NCBI GenBank assembly: GCA_963816795.1
Contig: CAWFLT010000017.1
Span: 1-64,000 of the forward strand
DNA: 64,000 bases
Source: CAWFLT01 sp963816795
GTDB lineage: Bacteria; Acidobacteriota; Vicinamibacteria; Vicinamibacterales; SCN-69-37
Direction: 5' to 3'
The position numbers were made by a program, and so were the translations under genes. The notes under the pieces were generated by a model. The model worked only from the letters and a program-made list of their open reading frames with translations. It did no database searches and was not told the origin of the DNA. How positions within the stretch are numbered: the first letter of the stretch is position 1; each line of letters opens with the position of its first letter. Of this stretch, positions 18,825 to 30,285 are shown piece after piece.

Positions 18825-19801
18825 GTGAAACGACTGCTGTTGCTCGGCCAAGCCTGCGGGCTCGTGCTGCTCCTCGCCGTGCCCGCCCAGGCTCAACTGA
18901 ACGGAAGCCATACCCTCGGTGATTTCGGCGTGCAGTCCGGATCGCAGCCGCAGCCCGGGTTCTATGCCGCGCTCTTCTATCTGCGCTACGACGCCGACAC
19001 CATCAAGGATGCGGACGGCAACATCGTCCGCCTCTCCCCGAGCTCTCCAGGCAGCCTCGCGGTCTCGGCCGTGGCTCCGCTGGCGTGGTACGTGAGCAAG
19101 GCCAAGATTCTTGGCGCCAACTATGGCGCGATGGTGGTGCTTCCGTTCGCGAACGCGTCGATCGAAGCGCCGGCGTTCGCACTCGGCGAAACCGATAGAC
19201 ACGAGCGTCTCCGACCTGCTGTTGCGACCGCTCGACCTGGGCTGGCACACCGCGCGCGCGGACGTCGCGGCCGGCCTTCAGCTCTACGTGCCGACCGGGC
19301 GGTACGAGCGCGGCGGCAGCGACAACATCGGAAAGGGCATGTGGACGTACGAGCCGTTCGTCGGCACGACGGTGTACTTCGACGAGAAGCGGACCGTCAG
19401 TCTCGCCACGACGGCCTACTGGGAGCTCCATGGCAAGAAGAAGGATACCGACGTCAAGGTCGGCCAGATCCTGACGCTTCAGGGGGGTCTCGGCAAGTCG
19501 TTCCTCGGAGGCGGACTGATTATCGGCGCGGCGTACTACGCCCAGTGGAAGCTCACCGAGGATGAACTGGCCGAGTTCGAACTGCCCGGGCGGATCTCCG
19601 ATCGACGTGGACGTTCCCGGCAAGCACAAGGTGTTCGCTTTCGGGCCGGACGTGACGCTGCCGGTCGCCAGCAAGTCGAAGCTCTTCGCCCTGGTCAACA
19701 TCCGCTATCTGTGGGAAACAGGCGCACAGCTGAAGACAGAAGGGCAGACGCTGGTCGTCACCGCCACCTTCCCGATCCCGAGCGTCAGGTCTGACAGATG
19801 A
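18825..19801 (+). CDS. SphA-family outer-membrane transport protein (two frameshifts)
   Basis: GTG start at 18825 gives a signal peptide (VKRLLLLGQACGLVLLLAVP, cleaved near AQAQ). The mature part begins NGSHTLGDFGVQSGSQPQPG and contains RYDADTIKDADGN, WYVSKAKILGANYGAMVVLP and LGWHTARADVAAGLQLYVPT, a signature of the SphA/COG4313 group of predicted outer-membrane proteins associated with uptake of hydrophobic or aromatic compounds. It continues with TYEPFVGTTVYFDEKRTVSL and FAFGPDVTLPVASKSKLFAL to 19801. Shifts occur near 19195 and 19595. It directly precedes the sulfatase genes, so uptake of their substrate is a reasonable but unproven role. Confidence 0.75.
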
Positions 19802-19827
19802 GCGAAACTTCAGTTCAGGAGCTTCCG

Positions 19828-22206
19828 ATGAGCGATCAAGCCGACGTGACCAGAACGCAGTTGCCGATTCCCGACATCCAGCACCAGGGTCTGATCACCT
19901 ACGACGCCAAGGACCCGGACACGAAGTTTCCGCCGATCCGGGACCTGCGGCCGCCGAAGGGCGCGCCCAACGTGCTCGTGATCCTCATCGACGACGTCGG
20001 CTACGGCGCCACCAGCGCCTTCGGCGGCCCGTGCCAGACGCCGAACTTCGAGAAGCTCGCGAAGGGCGGGCTGCAGTACACGCGCTTCCACACGACGGCG
20101 CTGTGCTCGCCGACGCGGCAGGCGCTGCTCACCGGCCGCAACCATCATTCGGTCGGCATGGGCGGCATCACCGAGATCGCCACCGCCGCTCCCGGCCAAT
20201 GCTCGGTGCTGCCCAACACCAAGGCGCCGCTCGCGCTGACCCTCAAGCTCAATGGCTACGCGACCGCGCAGTTCGGCAAGTGCCACGAGGTGCCGGTGTG
20301 GCAGACGAGCCCGGCGGGTCCGTTCACCGCGTGGCCGACCGGCGGCGGCGGCTTCGAGTACTTCTACGGCTTCATCGGCGGCGAGAACAACCAGTGGGAT
20401 CCGGCGCTCTATGAGGGCACGACGCCGATCGAGCCGCCGAAGACGCCGGCCGAGGGCTACCACCTCACCGAAGACCTGACCGACAAGTTCATCGCCTGGA
20501 CGCGCCAGCAGAAGGCGCTGCTGCCCGACAAGCCGTTCTTCGTCTACTTCGCGCCGGGCGCCACGCACGCGCCGCACCACGTGCCGAAGGAGTGGATCGA
20601 GAAGTACAAGGGCAAGTTCGCGCACGGCTGGGACAAGCAGCGCGAGATCACCTTCAAGAAGCAGAAGGAGCTCGGCGTGATCGCCGCCAACGCGGAGCTG
20701 ACGCCGCGCCACAAGGAGATTCCGGCCTGGGACGACATGGATCCCAAGCTCAAGCCGGTGCTCGAGCGCGAGATGGAAGTCTACGCCGCGTTCATGGAGC
20801 ACACCGACCATCACGTCGGCCGGATGATCGATTCGCTCAAGGACATGGGCGAGCTCGACAACACGCTGATCTACCTGATCATCGGCGACAACGGCGCGTC
20901 CGCGGAAGGCACGCTCCAGGGCGCGTTCAACGAGATGGCCAACTTCAACGGCGTGCCCGAGATCGAAACGCCGGAGTTCATGATGTCCAAGCTCGACGAG
21001 TTTGGCGGCGAGGGCTCGTACGGCCACTACGCGGTGGGCTGGGCGTGGGCGATGAACTCACCGTACCAGTGGACCAAGCAGGTCGCCTCGCACTGGGGCG
21101 GCACGCGCAACGGCACCATCGTGCACTGGCCCAAGGGGATCAAGGAAAAGGGCGGCATCCGCAACCAGTTCTGCCACGTCATCGACATCGCGCCGACGGT
21201 GCTGGAAGCGGCCGGGTCTCCCTGAGCCGACGATGGTCAACGGCGTCATGCAGAGCCCGTACGAAGGCACCGAGCATGCTCTACTCGCTTCAACGACGCC
21301 GGCGCGGCGGAGCGGCACGAGACGCAGTACTTCGAGATGTTCTGCAACCGCGGCATCTATCACAACGGCTGGAGCGCGGTGACCAAGCACCGCACGCCGT
21401 GGGAGATGAAGGGCGGCAAGCTGCCGGCGTTCGACGACGACGTGTGGGAGCTCTACGACGGCAGCAAGGACTGGACGCAGGCCAAGAACCTGGCCAAGGA
21501 GATGCCGGAGAAGCTGCACGAGCTGCAGCGGCTGTGGCTGATCGAAGCGGTCAAGTTCAACGTGCTGCCGCTCGACGACCGGCAGATCGAGCGGTTCGTT
21601 CCCGAGCTGGCCGGACGGCCCACGCTGATCAAGGGCAACACGCAGACGCTGTATGCCGGCATGGGACGGCTGTCCGAGAACAGCGTGATCACCATCAAGA
21701 ACAAGTCGTTCGCGGTCACCTCGGATCTGGAGGTGCCGGCGAAGGGCGCCGAGGGCGTGATCATTGCCCAGGGCGGCCGGTTCGGCGGCTGGAGCCTCTA
21801 CGCCAAGGGCGGCAAGGCCAAGTTCCACTACAACACGCTGGGCATCAAGCAGTTCGACATCGAGGCCACCAAGCCCATTCCGACCGGCAAGACGCAGGTG
21901 CGCATGGAGTTCGCCTACGACGGCGGCGGCATGGGCAAGGGCGGCACCGTCACGCTCTACTGTGACGGCAAGGAAGTCGGCAAGGGCCGGGTCGAGCAGA
22001 CGCAGGGGATCATCTTCTCGGCGGACGAGACGACCGACATCGGCTACGAGTCGGGCACGACCGTGAGCCCCGACTACACCGCGCACACCAGCCGCTTCAA
22101 CGGGAAGATCAACTGGGTGCAGATCGACCTGGGCGAGGACGCCAAGGACGCCGACCACTACATCTCGCCCGAGGAACGCCTCCGCGTGGCGATGGCGCGA
22201 CAGTAG
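19828..22206 (+). CDS. Arylsulfatase (type I, formylglycine) - first copy (frameshifted)
   Basis: About 790 residues. Metal-binding VLVILIDDVGYG and the sulfatase signature CSPTRQALLTGR, whose Cys93 is the residue oxidised to formylglycine, are present, followed by HHSVGMGGI, AQFGKCHEVP, APGATHAPHHVPKEW and IIGDNGASAEG. The C-terminal 150 residues form a beta-sandwich-like tail (GWSLYAKGGKAKFHYN). Two shifts near 21223 and 21287 interrupt it. I prefer the ATG at 19828, preceded by AGGAG, over the one at 19798, because the N-terminus then aligns residue for residue with the second copy. There is no signal peptide, so it is probably cytoplasmic. It hydrolyses sulfate esters; the substrate is unknown. 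Confidence 0.9.
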
Positions 22207-22301
22207 TGATGGTCCGAGGCCCGAAAGAGGGACTGTTCGACGGGACGTGGACGCTGCCGGATGTCGAGTTGACGAATTAGCGCTTACAGGAGACAGAGAA
22301 C

Positions 22302-23862
22302 ATGGCTACGACGAACCAACATCGCCAACCTCCCGCCCGGCATCGCCACGCCCGACCGTGTGGAATCGCGCCTGGGCACGCTCAATTTCACTGACGGCGT
22401 GCCGGATGCCGCCACCGCGCAGAAGCTGTTCGATGAATTGGACTACGTCCACGCCGTCACGGCGTTCATCAACGGCTACGCGGCCGTGAACCAACTCGCG
22501 CTGCTCAAGGGATTCAGGGCCGCCGGCGTCAACGACAACGAGGTCCTCGTGACCTCGGGGTTGATGGATGCCAAGTGCCTGTTCCTCACGGCCAATGCTG
22601 ACACCTACTACATGTGGGCGTATCTGGACCTGAGCAAAGGGCCGCTCGTCGTCGAAACTCCGCCGGACACCCTCGGCATCATCGACGACATGTGGTGGAA
22701 CTGGGTCTCGGATTTCGGCTTTCCAGGGGCCGACCGCGGACTCGGCGGCAAGTACCTGTTGCTGCCACCCGGGTACAGCGGAGATGTGCCCGAGGGCGGC
22801 TTCTACGTGCGCAAGTCCAGAACGAATCACGTGGCGTTCCTGGGCCGCGCGTTCCTCCAGAACAACGATCCCAAGCCGGTGGATGAGATGGTCAAAAGGA
22901 CGCTCAAGGTCTATCCATACGAGCCTGGCGGCGAAGGATCGAGCATCGCCAGCTACCTGAAGGGACAAGGACGGCTCGGTGCGTTGAGCAAGCCGACCAG
23001 TCCCACCTTCGTCGAGGGCACCGGGCGCGTGGTCAACACCATTCCTCCCTCGGATTTCACCTTCTGGGAGATGTTGAATGAGGCCGTGCAGGCGCAGCCG
23101 GCAGAGGCGATGGACCCGGAGATCGCCGGGCAGATCGCGGCGATCGGCATCGTGAAAGGCAAACCCTTTGCTCCCGATGCCCGGATGAAGCGCATCCTGA
23201 GCGAGGCGCTCGCTGTGGGCAATGCCGCCGGGCGAACCATGGCACGAACGGCACGTCCCTCGGAGGGATTTGGTTATTACGGTGCCGACTCGCGATGGGT
23301 AAATGGATTGTTCGTTGGCGGTTTTGAATTCCTGACACCGCCGCCGGAGATTTCGAAGGATGGCCTCACCGCCTACCCCAACGACGGCGCCCGCAAACTC
23401 AACGCCCGGCTGTGGTTCTTCTATGCGGTCACCGGGATCACGCCGGCGATGTGCATGCGGCTCGAGAACGTCGGCTCGCAGTATCTCGAGACCTTCGAGG
23501 ACGCTGATGGCAACCCCTTCGACGGCAGCAAGACCTACAAGGTGACTCTTCCGCCCAACATTCCTGCGGCGCGGTTCTGGTCATTCACCGTCTATGACAA
23601 CCAGACTCGCTCGATGCTCGACACGCCGCAGCGTTATCCGCGCGCCGGCAGCCAGAGCTATCCGTCACCCGCCGCCGAACCCAACGCCGATGGGTCGACG
23701 ACGGTGTACTTCGGACCGACGCAGCCGGAGGGCGTCACACGTGGGAACTGGATCCAGACGATGCCCGATCGAGGCTGGTGGACGATCATTCGCCTTTACA
23801 GCCCGCTGCGACCGTTCTTCGACAAGAGCTGGCGCCCGGGCGATATCGAATTGGTCAGTTAG
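22302..23862 (+). CDS. DUF1254/DUF1214 domain protein (one frameshift near start)
   Basis: About 520 residues. AGGAGA precedes the ATG at 22302. After a one-base surplus near 22320 the frame runs intact from ESRLGTLNFTDGVPDAATAQ. DUF1254 covers the N-terminal half (YVHAVTAFINGYAAVNQ, NADTYYMWAYLDLSKGPLVV) and DUF1214 the C-terminal end (LPPNIPAARFWSFTVYDNQT, MPDRGWWTIIRLYSPLRPFF). The biochemical function of the family is not established; members are frequently found beside sulfatases and hydrophobic-compound genes. Here it lies between two paralogous sulfatases. No signal peptide is visible, which is unusual for the family. Confidence 0.85.
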
Positions 23863-23910
23863 CGACTTGGCTTGAGGTGCACAGGCAGCGGCCACCTAAG
23901 GAGACAAGAC

Positions 23911-26282
23911 ATGAGTTCAGAAGACCAGAGACATCGTTCGCATCTGCCGATGCCGAACACGGGCAGAAAAGGCCTGATCACGTTCGATGCGAAGGATCCG
24001 GCCTCGAAGTTCCCGCCGATCGAGCGATTGAGACCACCCAAGGGCGCTCCCAACGTCCTGATTGTCCTGATCGACGACGTCGGCTTCGGCGCGACCAGCG
24101 CCTTTGGCGGGCCCTGCCAGACACCGACCGCGGAGAAACTGGCAGCGGGCGGGCTGAAGTTCAATCGCTTCCACACCACCGCGCTGTGTTCGCCCACGCG
24201 CCAGGCGTTGCTGACCGGCCGCAACCACCATTCCGTTGGCATGGGCGGCATCACCGAGATTGCGACTGGCGCGCCGGGCTACTGCTCGGTGCTGCCCAAC
24301 TCGATGTCGCCGCTGGCGAGGACGCTCAAGCTGAATGGCTACTCCACCGCGCAGTTCGGCAAGTGTCACGAAGTGCCGGTCTGGGAAACGAGCCCGGCCG
24401 GACCGTTCGATGCCTGGCCGACGGGCGGCGGCGGCTTCGAGTACTTCTACGGATTCATCGGCGGCGAGGCCAACCAGTGGTACCCGACGCTCTACGAGGG
24501 GACCACGCCCGTCGAGCCGGGGAAGACGCCCGAAGAGGGCTACCACCTGATGGAGGACATGACCGACAAGGCGATTGGCTGGATCGGGCAGCAGAAGAGT
24601 CTCGCGCCCGACAAGCCGTTCTTCATCTACTTCGCGCCCGGCGCGACGCACGCGCCGCACCACGTGCCGAAGGAGTGGGCCGACAAGTACAAGGGCAAGT
24701 TCGATCAGGGCTGGGACAAGCTGCGTGAAGAGATCTTCGCCCGTCAGAAGAAGCTGGGCGTGATCCCGCAGGACTGCCAGCTCACGCCGCGCCACAAGGA
24801 GATTCCCGGCGTGGGACGACATGCCGGAAGGATTCAAGCCGGTGCTGCGCCGGGAGATGGAGGTCTACGCGGGCTTCCTGGAGTACACCGATCACCACGT
24901 CGGCCGGCTGGTCGACTCACTGACCAAGCTGGGCATCGCCGACAACACGCTCATCTACTACATCGCCGGCGACAACGGCGCCTCCGCCGAAGGATCGCTC
25001 AACGGCTGCTACAACGAGATGAGCTACTTCAACGGTCTCCAGGCGCTGGAGACGCCCGAGTACCTCACGGCCCGGATCGACAAGCTCGGTGGACCCGAGT
25101 CGTACAACCACTACGCCGTCGGTTGGGCGCACGCGATGAACACGCCGTACCAGTGGACCAAGCAGGTCGCCTCACACTGGGGCGGGACCCGCAACGGCAC
25201 CGTCGTCCACTGGCCGAAGGGCATCAAGGCGAAGGGCGAGATCCGCTCGCAGTTCAGCCACGTCATCGACGTCGCGCCAACGATCCTCGAAGCGGCAGGG
25301 ATCCCCGAACCGCTCTCGGTGAACGGGCTGGCGCAGTCTCCGATCGAAGGCGTCAGCATGCTCTATGCGTTCAACGACGCCAAGGCGGCGGAGCGGCACG
25401 AGACGCAGTACTTCGAGATGTTCGGCAATCGCGGCATCTATCACCAGGGCTGGACCGCGGTGACCAGGCACACCTACCCGTGGTCGAAGGAAAAGCCCCC
25501 GGCGCTCGACGATGACGTCTGGGAGCTCTACGACACGAACAAGGACTGGAGCCAGTCGAAGAACCTCGCCAAGGAGATGCCGGACAAGCTCCGCGAGCTG
25601 CAGCGCCTCTGGCTCATCGAGGCGACGCGCTACAACGTGTTGCCGATCGACGACCGGTTGCTCGAGAGAGTCAACCCCGACCTGGCCGGCCGCCCGCGGC
25701 TCGTCGAAGGAAATACCCAGGTCCTCTTCGGTGGGATGGGGCACCTGTCGGAGAACTGCGTCCTGAGCATCAAGAACAAGTCGCACTCGATCACTGCGGA
25801 GATCGTGGTGCCGGAGAAAGGGGCCGAGGGCGTGATCATCGCGCAGGGCGCCAACATCGGCGGCTGGAGCCTCTACGCCAAGGGCGGCAAGCTCAAATAC
25901 TGCTACAACTGGGGCGGCTTCAAGCACTTCATGGTCGAAGCGACCACGCCGATTCCAGCCGGCGATCATCAGGTGCGGATGGAGTTCGCCTACGCCGGCG
26001 GCGGCCTGGGCAAAGGCGGCAAGGTCACGCTCTACACCGACGGCAAGAAGGTGGGAGAAGGCAACGTCGACGCGACGTTGACGAACGTCTTCTCTGCTGA
26101 CGACGGCTGCGATGTCGGCGAGGACACCGGCGCTCCGGTCTCTCCCGGACTACGGGCCGCACGGCAACGCGTTCAACGGCCGGGTCAAGGGCGTACAGCT
26201 CGCGATCGCCGAGGCCGCGGAAAGCACCGACCATCTGGTTGACCCTGAGACGGCCATTCGCGTCGCGATGGCGCGGCAGTAA
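23911..26282 (+). CDS. Arylsulfatase (type I, formylglycine) - second copy (frameshifted)
   Basis: Paralogue of the gene at 19828 with the same length and plan: IVLIDDVGFG, signature CSPTRQALLTGR with Cys93, AQFGKCHEVPVWET, APGATHAPHHVPKEW, IAGDNGASAEG and the GWSLYAKGGK tail. Shifts near 24808 and 26140 interrupt it; sequence resumes perfectly afterwards and ends IRVAMARQ like the first copy. GGAG lies before the ATG. No signal peptide. The two copies are very similar but not identical, consistent with an old tandem duplication around the DUF1254 gene, possibly with different substrate preference. Confidence 0.9.
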
Positions 26283-26412
26283 GCGCGTCACGTCGCGACG
26301 GTTCAGGCCACGCGGCGAGGAATCAGGTCCAGACGGGCCGCCGGTTGCTTGTGCTGTTCGGCACAGTGCTGGCGGCCCGTTCATGACGCGAGATTCGAGT
26401 GGAGGGAGACTC

Positions 26413-27352
26413 GTGGTTGAAGCCAACGCAGCCCAGGCCGATCCGCTGCCGTCTTGGAACGATGGTGCGGTGAAACGGAATATTCAGGCGTTCGTCCAGG
26501 CGGTGACCGATCCAGAGAGTCCCGACTTCGTTCCGCCGGCGGCGCGGATTGCCGTCTTCGACAACGATGGGACGCTCTGGAACGAGCAGCCACTCTACAT
26601 CCAGCTCGCGTTCGCCCTGGACCGTGTCAAGGCGCTCGCTCCGGAGCATCCGGAGTGGCGCACCACCCAGCCGTTTCAGGCCGTGCTCGAACACGACCAG
26701 AAGGCGCTGGCGGCAGCTGGCGTGAAAGGGTTGCTCCAGCTGGTCGTGGCAACGCACGCCGGGATGATCACCGACGAGTTCGAGCGCATCGTCAACAGAA
26801 TGGTTCGCGAGCGCGACGCATCCGCGATTCAATCGGCCCTACACCGAGATGGCCTACCAGCCGATGGTGGAGCTACTCGGCTACCTGCGCGCAAACGGGT
26901 TCAAGACCTACATCGTCTCGGGCGGCGGCATCGAGTTCATGCGCGTGATCGCGGAACAGTTGTACGGGATTCCGCCGGAGCAGGTGATCGGCAGTAGCGG
27001 GAAGTTGAAGTACGAACTGCGGAACGGGGTACCAGTCATCGTTCGCCTGCCGGAGCTCGACTTCTTCGACGACAAAGAAGGCAAGCCGGTGGCCATTCAG
27101 AAGTTCATCGGCCGGCGGCCGATCGCCGCGTTCGGCAACTCCGATGGCGACCTGCAGATGCTGCAATGGACCGCAGCCGGTCCGGGCCGCCGCCTGATGG
27201 TGCTCGTCGACCACACCGACGCCGAGCGCGAGTTCGACTACCGCGTCTCGCCGATGGGACGTCTCGAGGTCGCACTCACCGAGGCCCATCAGCGCGGCTG
27301 GACGGTCGTCAGTATGAAGGACGACTGGAGGCGGATCTTCAACTTCGAGTGA
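26413..27352 (+). CDS. HAD-superfamily (SerB-like) hydrolase (one frameshift)
   Basis: About 310 residues. HAD motif I is FDNDGTLW with the nucleophile and acid Asp pair. Motif II lies in YIVSGGG, and motif III/IV in IAAFGNSDGDLQML. After a shift near 26845 the core continues TEMAYQPMVELLGYLRANGF. The family is common next to arylsulfatase/DUF1254 clusters. A GGAGGG sequence seven bases before GTG 26413 makes that start likely; an in-frame ATG at 26383 is the alternative. Phosphatase activity is expected from the motifs; the substrate is unknown. Confidence 0.8.
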
Positions 27353-27424
27353 GCGACATGACCGAAGCCGGCGCGGTCGCTCGAACCTCCCGCGCACTCG
27401 GAGCCGGCGGAGGAGAACATCGCG

Positions 27425-28837
27425 ATGCGATCGGATCGTATTCGGCTCGGCATCCTTGTCGTGGCGCTGCTCGTCGCTCCCTGTTCCGCGCTCGCGCAAA
27501 CGGCGACGAACACTGACGCGGCGATTGCGGAACTGCGGCAGCTGCTTGCCGAGCAGCGCGCGGCGCTCGATCACCAGGCTCGAATCATCGAGGAGCAGGG
27601 GCGCACACTGACCGCGCTGCAACGGCAAGTCGACGGCGCGAATCAGAGCACGCAGGAACGGCGCCCGCAGCAGCCCACTGGCCGCACGGCTGCCGAGCAA
27701 GGCCCGGACCTGCCGGCTGCGGTCGTTTCAGCAGGAGAGTTCCCAGGCTCGATCCGCATTCCCGGGACCGAGTCGGCTTTCAAGCTCGGCGGTCAGGCGC
27801 GCATGGTCGCCGTTCACACGCTGAGCGCCCTCGGGACCGACGATCGGTTCGTCACCTCCTCGATCCCCGTCGGGGTCCCACGAGCGGAAGAGGAGGCACG
27901 CACGGTCTACTCACCGATCGCCAGTCGCTTGAGCACCGAGCTGCGGATGCCGAGTCCGAGAGGGCCGATGCGCCTGTTCATCGAAAGCGACTTCGCCGGC
28001 ACCGGCCGGACATCGAGGCTTCGGCACGCGTTCCTCCAGACGAACCGCTTCCTCGTCGGCCAGACCTGGTCCACGTTTTCGGATCCTGAGGCCGAACCGA
28101 TCGGGATTGACTTCGAGGGCCTGAACGCCATCTCGCTGTTCCGGCAGCCGCTGGTTCGTTGGACACCAAGCAACACTGCTTCACGCTATCAGTGGGCATT
28201 CGCAGTCGAGAATCCCGCGCCGGATCTCACGGATGCCGAAGGCGTCAACTTCACGCCCGACTTCGTCGCGAGGCTGAGATTTGAACCGGGCCGCAAACGA
28301 GGCCTCCTCCTTTACACGGGTCACGTGCAGGCGGCGCTGCTGGTCAGGCAGTTACGCGGCGACGTGGCCGGCGACTCCGGCGCGCTCGACACCGGTGGCA
28401 TCGGCGGGAACATCAGCGGCGTCCTCATCCCCCGCTGGGATGCGGACGACCGCATCAAGTTTGCCGTCAACGCCGGATCCGGAATTGGCCGATATATCGC
28501 TGACTTGAGCTCACTGGGCGGGCAGGATGCTGTGTACGACCCGGTGCAGGTCAGCCTTCGTGCGCTTCCGGTCTCGAGCGGGTACTTCGGCTACGAGCAC
28601 GCCTGGTCGCCGGTCTTCACCACGGCGGTGACGTACGGCGTGGTGAACGTCAGTAACCTCGATATCCAGCCGGGAAATGCGTTCCGCCGGACCCAGCGAA
28701 CATCGGTCAATCTCACGTGGAATCCAGTTCCCTTCGTGGACATTGTCGTCGAGTTCCTCGCCGGCACGCGCGTCAACAAGGATGGCCAGCGCGCCTCCTC
28801 GAGTCAGATTCAGACCGGCTGGACGCTCAAGTTTTGA
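27425..28837 (+). CDS. DcaP-like trimeric outer-membrane porin
   Basis: 470 residues with a signal peptide (MRSDRIRLGILVVALLVAPC, cleaved near ALAQ). An N-terminal coiled coil follows (AELRQLLAEQRAALDHQARI) and then a beta-barrel of the DcaP type: GSIRIPGTESAFKLGGQARM, RLSTELRMPSPRGPMRLFIE, RHAFLQTNRFLVGQTWSTFS and NVSNLDIQPGNAFRRTQR. DcaP proteins are porins for organic anions, including dicarboxylates and aromatic acids. It ends the sulfatase cluster, with the SphA-like protein at the other end. Uptake of negatively charged sulfate esters is a fitting inference. The frame is intact. Confidence 0.88.
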   Translation: MRSDRIRLGILVVALLVAPCSALAQTATNTDAAIAELRQLLAEQRAALDHQARIIEEQGRTLTALQRQVDGANQSTQERRPQQPTGRTAAEQGPDLPAAVVSAGEFPGSIRIPGTESAFKLGGQARMVAVHTLSALGTDDRFVTSSIPVGVPRAEEEARTVYSPIASRLSTELRMPSPRGPMRLFIESDFAGTGRTSRLRHAFLQTNRFLVGQTWSTFSDPEAEPIGIDFEGLNAISLFRQPLVRWTPSNTASRYQWAFAVENPAPDLTDAEGVNFTPDFVARLRFEPGRKRGLLLYTGHVQAALLVRQLRGDVAGDSGALDTGGIGGNISGVLIPRWDADDRIKFAVNAGSGIGRYIADLSSLGGQDAVYDPVQVSLRALPVSSGYFGYEHAWSPVFTTAVTYGVVNVSNLDIQPGNAFRRTQRTSVNLTWNPVPFVDIVVEFLAGTRVNKDGQRASSSQIQTGWTLKF

Positions 28838-28873
28838 CAGCCATCGAGCCTCGAACCTCTGGAGAAACGCACC

Positions 28874-29440
28874 GTGCCCGACATCAACAAGCTTGAACGT
28901 TTCGCGAAGTACGCGGCCATCGTCAGCGCGCTCGTCGCGGCGAGTGTCGGCATCGGTCAGTTCCGGCGAGGTGTGTCGCAAAGCGTCAGGGAGCTCGAGT
29001 GGAAGCAGGCCGACATGGCGCGAACGATCATCAACGACATGCTGAACGACGAGGGCTGGGATGCGATGTCGATGCTCGATTGGAAGGAGGGCCGCACCTA
29101 CGAGATTGCGCCAGGCACCAAGGTGCACATTCTCCCTGCTGATGTGGCGCCTGCACTCGAAGCGGCCTTGCAGACGAACGGGCCCAAGCGCACGGAGACG
29201 CAGCGATTCATCGGAGACCGATATGACCGTTTCCTGTTCCTGGTGAGTCAGCTGCAGTCGGCGGTCCGCTCCGGCCTGGTGCGACTGGACGACGTGCAGT
29301 TTCCGCTCAGTTGGTACGTTGAGAAGCGGCTCTGCGGGCACAAGAAGCTGCTTCTCGCGTACATCGCGGTCAACTCCACGCCTGAGTCAGCGCAGTACTT
29401 CGAATCTCTTGATGCCTGGCGGCGATGTGCTCCGAGCTAG
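28874..29440 (+). CDS. Hypothetical protein with one N-terminal membrane helix
   Basis: 188 residues. A short cytoplasmic start (MPDINKLERFAKYA) is followed by a hydrophobic segment (AIVSALVAASVGIGQF) and a mostly helical soluble domain containing RELEWKQADMARTIINDML. The arrangement resembles small DUF4760-like membrane-anchored proteins, but I do not make a firm assignment. It follows the porin by 36 bases on the same strand and could share its transcript. Confidence 0.55.
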   Translation: MPDINKLERFAKYAAIVSALVAASVGIGQFRRGVSQSVRELEWKQADMARTIINDMLNDEGWDAMSMLDWKEGRTYEIAPGTKVHILPADVAPALEAALQTNGPKRTETQRFIGDRYDRFLFLVSQLQSAVRSGLVRLDDVQFPLSWYVEKRLCGHKKLLLAYIAVNSTPESAQYFESLDAWRRCAPS

Positions 29441-29465
29441 AGCCGTTCTCATTTGACTGCCCTGG

Positions 29466-29852
29466 TCATTGGCCGGCAGGCGGTTGCCAGAGTTCTACCT
29501 TGTTGCCTTCTGGATCGATGACCCAGGCAAACTTCCCGTACTCGGAATCGTCGATCTTCTCGAGCACGTTGCAGCCTTCTTCGCGCAAGACTTTCACCAG
29601 CGCGTGGAGATCCTCCACCCGGTAATTGACCATGAACGTCGCAGTGCTGGGCGCAAACTGGTCACCTTGCGCCGAACCAATGGACCAGATGGTGGTTCCG
29701 GCAACCGGCTGACCTTCACCGTCGGTCCAGGTGAACGCCGTGCCACCCCATTCCTGGACATCGATTCCGAGGTGCCGCTTGTACCAAGCCTGTAGTGCCG
29801 GAGCGTCTTTGGCTTTGAAGAAGATGCCGCCAATGCCAGTGACTCGCTTCAT
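29466..29852 (-). CDS. VOC-family (glyoxalase/bleomycin-resistance fold) protein
   Basis: 129 residues starting MKRVTGIGGIFFKAKDAPAL, set by GGAGG just upstream. It has the two beta-alpha-beta-beta-beta halves of a single VOC module: AWYKRHLGIDVQEWGG, FMVNYRVEDLHALVKVLREE and the C-terminal FAWVIDPEGNKVELWQPP with the conserved Glu ligand. The usual first ligand (His/Gln near residue 8) is not evident. Substrate unknown. It converges on the hypothetical gene to its left. Confidence 0.82.
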   Translation of the reverse strand: MKRVTGIGGIFFKAKDAPALQAWYKRHLGIDVQEWGGTAFTWTDGEGQPVAGTTIWSIGSAQGDQFAPSTATFMVNYRVEDLHALVKVLREEGCNVLEKIDDSEYGKFAWVIDPEGNKVELWQPPAGQ

Positions 29853-30054
29853 AGAACCTCCGAGGACGGGTGGTGGTGAGGGAGAGTGTGCGGCCGTCGC
29901 AGTGTAGCGCGCCGGCTGAGCGGCTTTCAATCATCGGCTCTTGCGTGCCTTCCATACCTCCTCGCACGTCTAGCGCCGCGTGCGACTCCGTTCGGTCGTC
30001 CGCCGAACCGCGGCTGCCCTTGACCGTCCGCCCCGGGCGAGTCATATTACTTTC

Positions 30055-30285
30055 ATGGCACTTTCCCGGAAGAAGGCGACCACTATCGCGCTGGATCCGG
30101 AGGACGATCGGCTGCTCTCCCGTGCTGCCCGGGAGCGCGGCGTCTCGCGTTCGGAGTTCATCCGACAGCACCTCGCCCTCGTGCTCGAGCAGTACCGCCG
30201 GCACCCAAAGCCGAGGAGTGCGGGCATCGTCCGCGCGCTGACCGAGCGCGGCGACGAGCGTGAGCTGTTCGCTGGTGGCCGATAG
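30055..30285 (+). CDS. Ribbon-helix-helix antitoxin (VapB/CopG type)
   Basis: 76 residues: MALSRKKATTIALDPEDDRL, then RAARERGVSRSEFIRQHLAL, a short RHH DNA-binding motif, and a C-terminal tail that would wrap the toxin. It overlaps the following PIN-domain gene by 26 bases, the usual arrangement of a vapBC operon. Binds and neutralises the toxin and represses the operon (family knowledge). Confidence 0.78.
   Translation: MALSRKKATTIALDPEDDRLLSRAARERGVSRSEFIRQHLALVLEQYRRHPKPRSAGIVRALTERGDERELFAGGR

Noticed and set aside
22209..22280. 23-codon frame (MVRGPKEGLFDGTWTLPDVE) between sulfatase 1 and the DUF1254 gene
   Set aside because: No ribosome site, no family likeness, not repeated after the second sulfatase.
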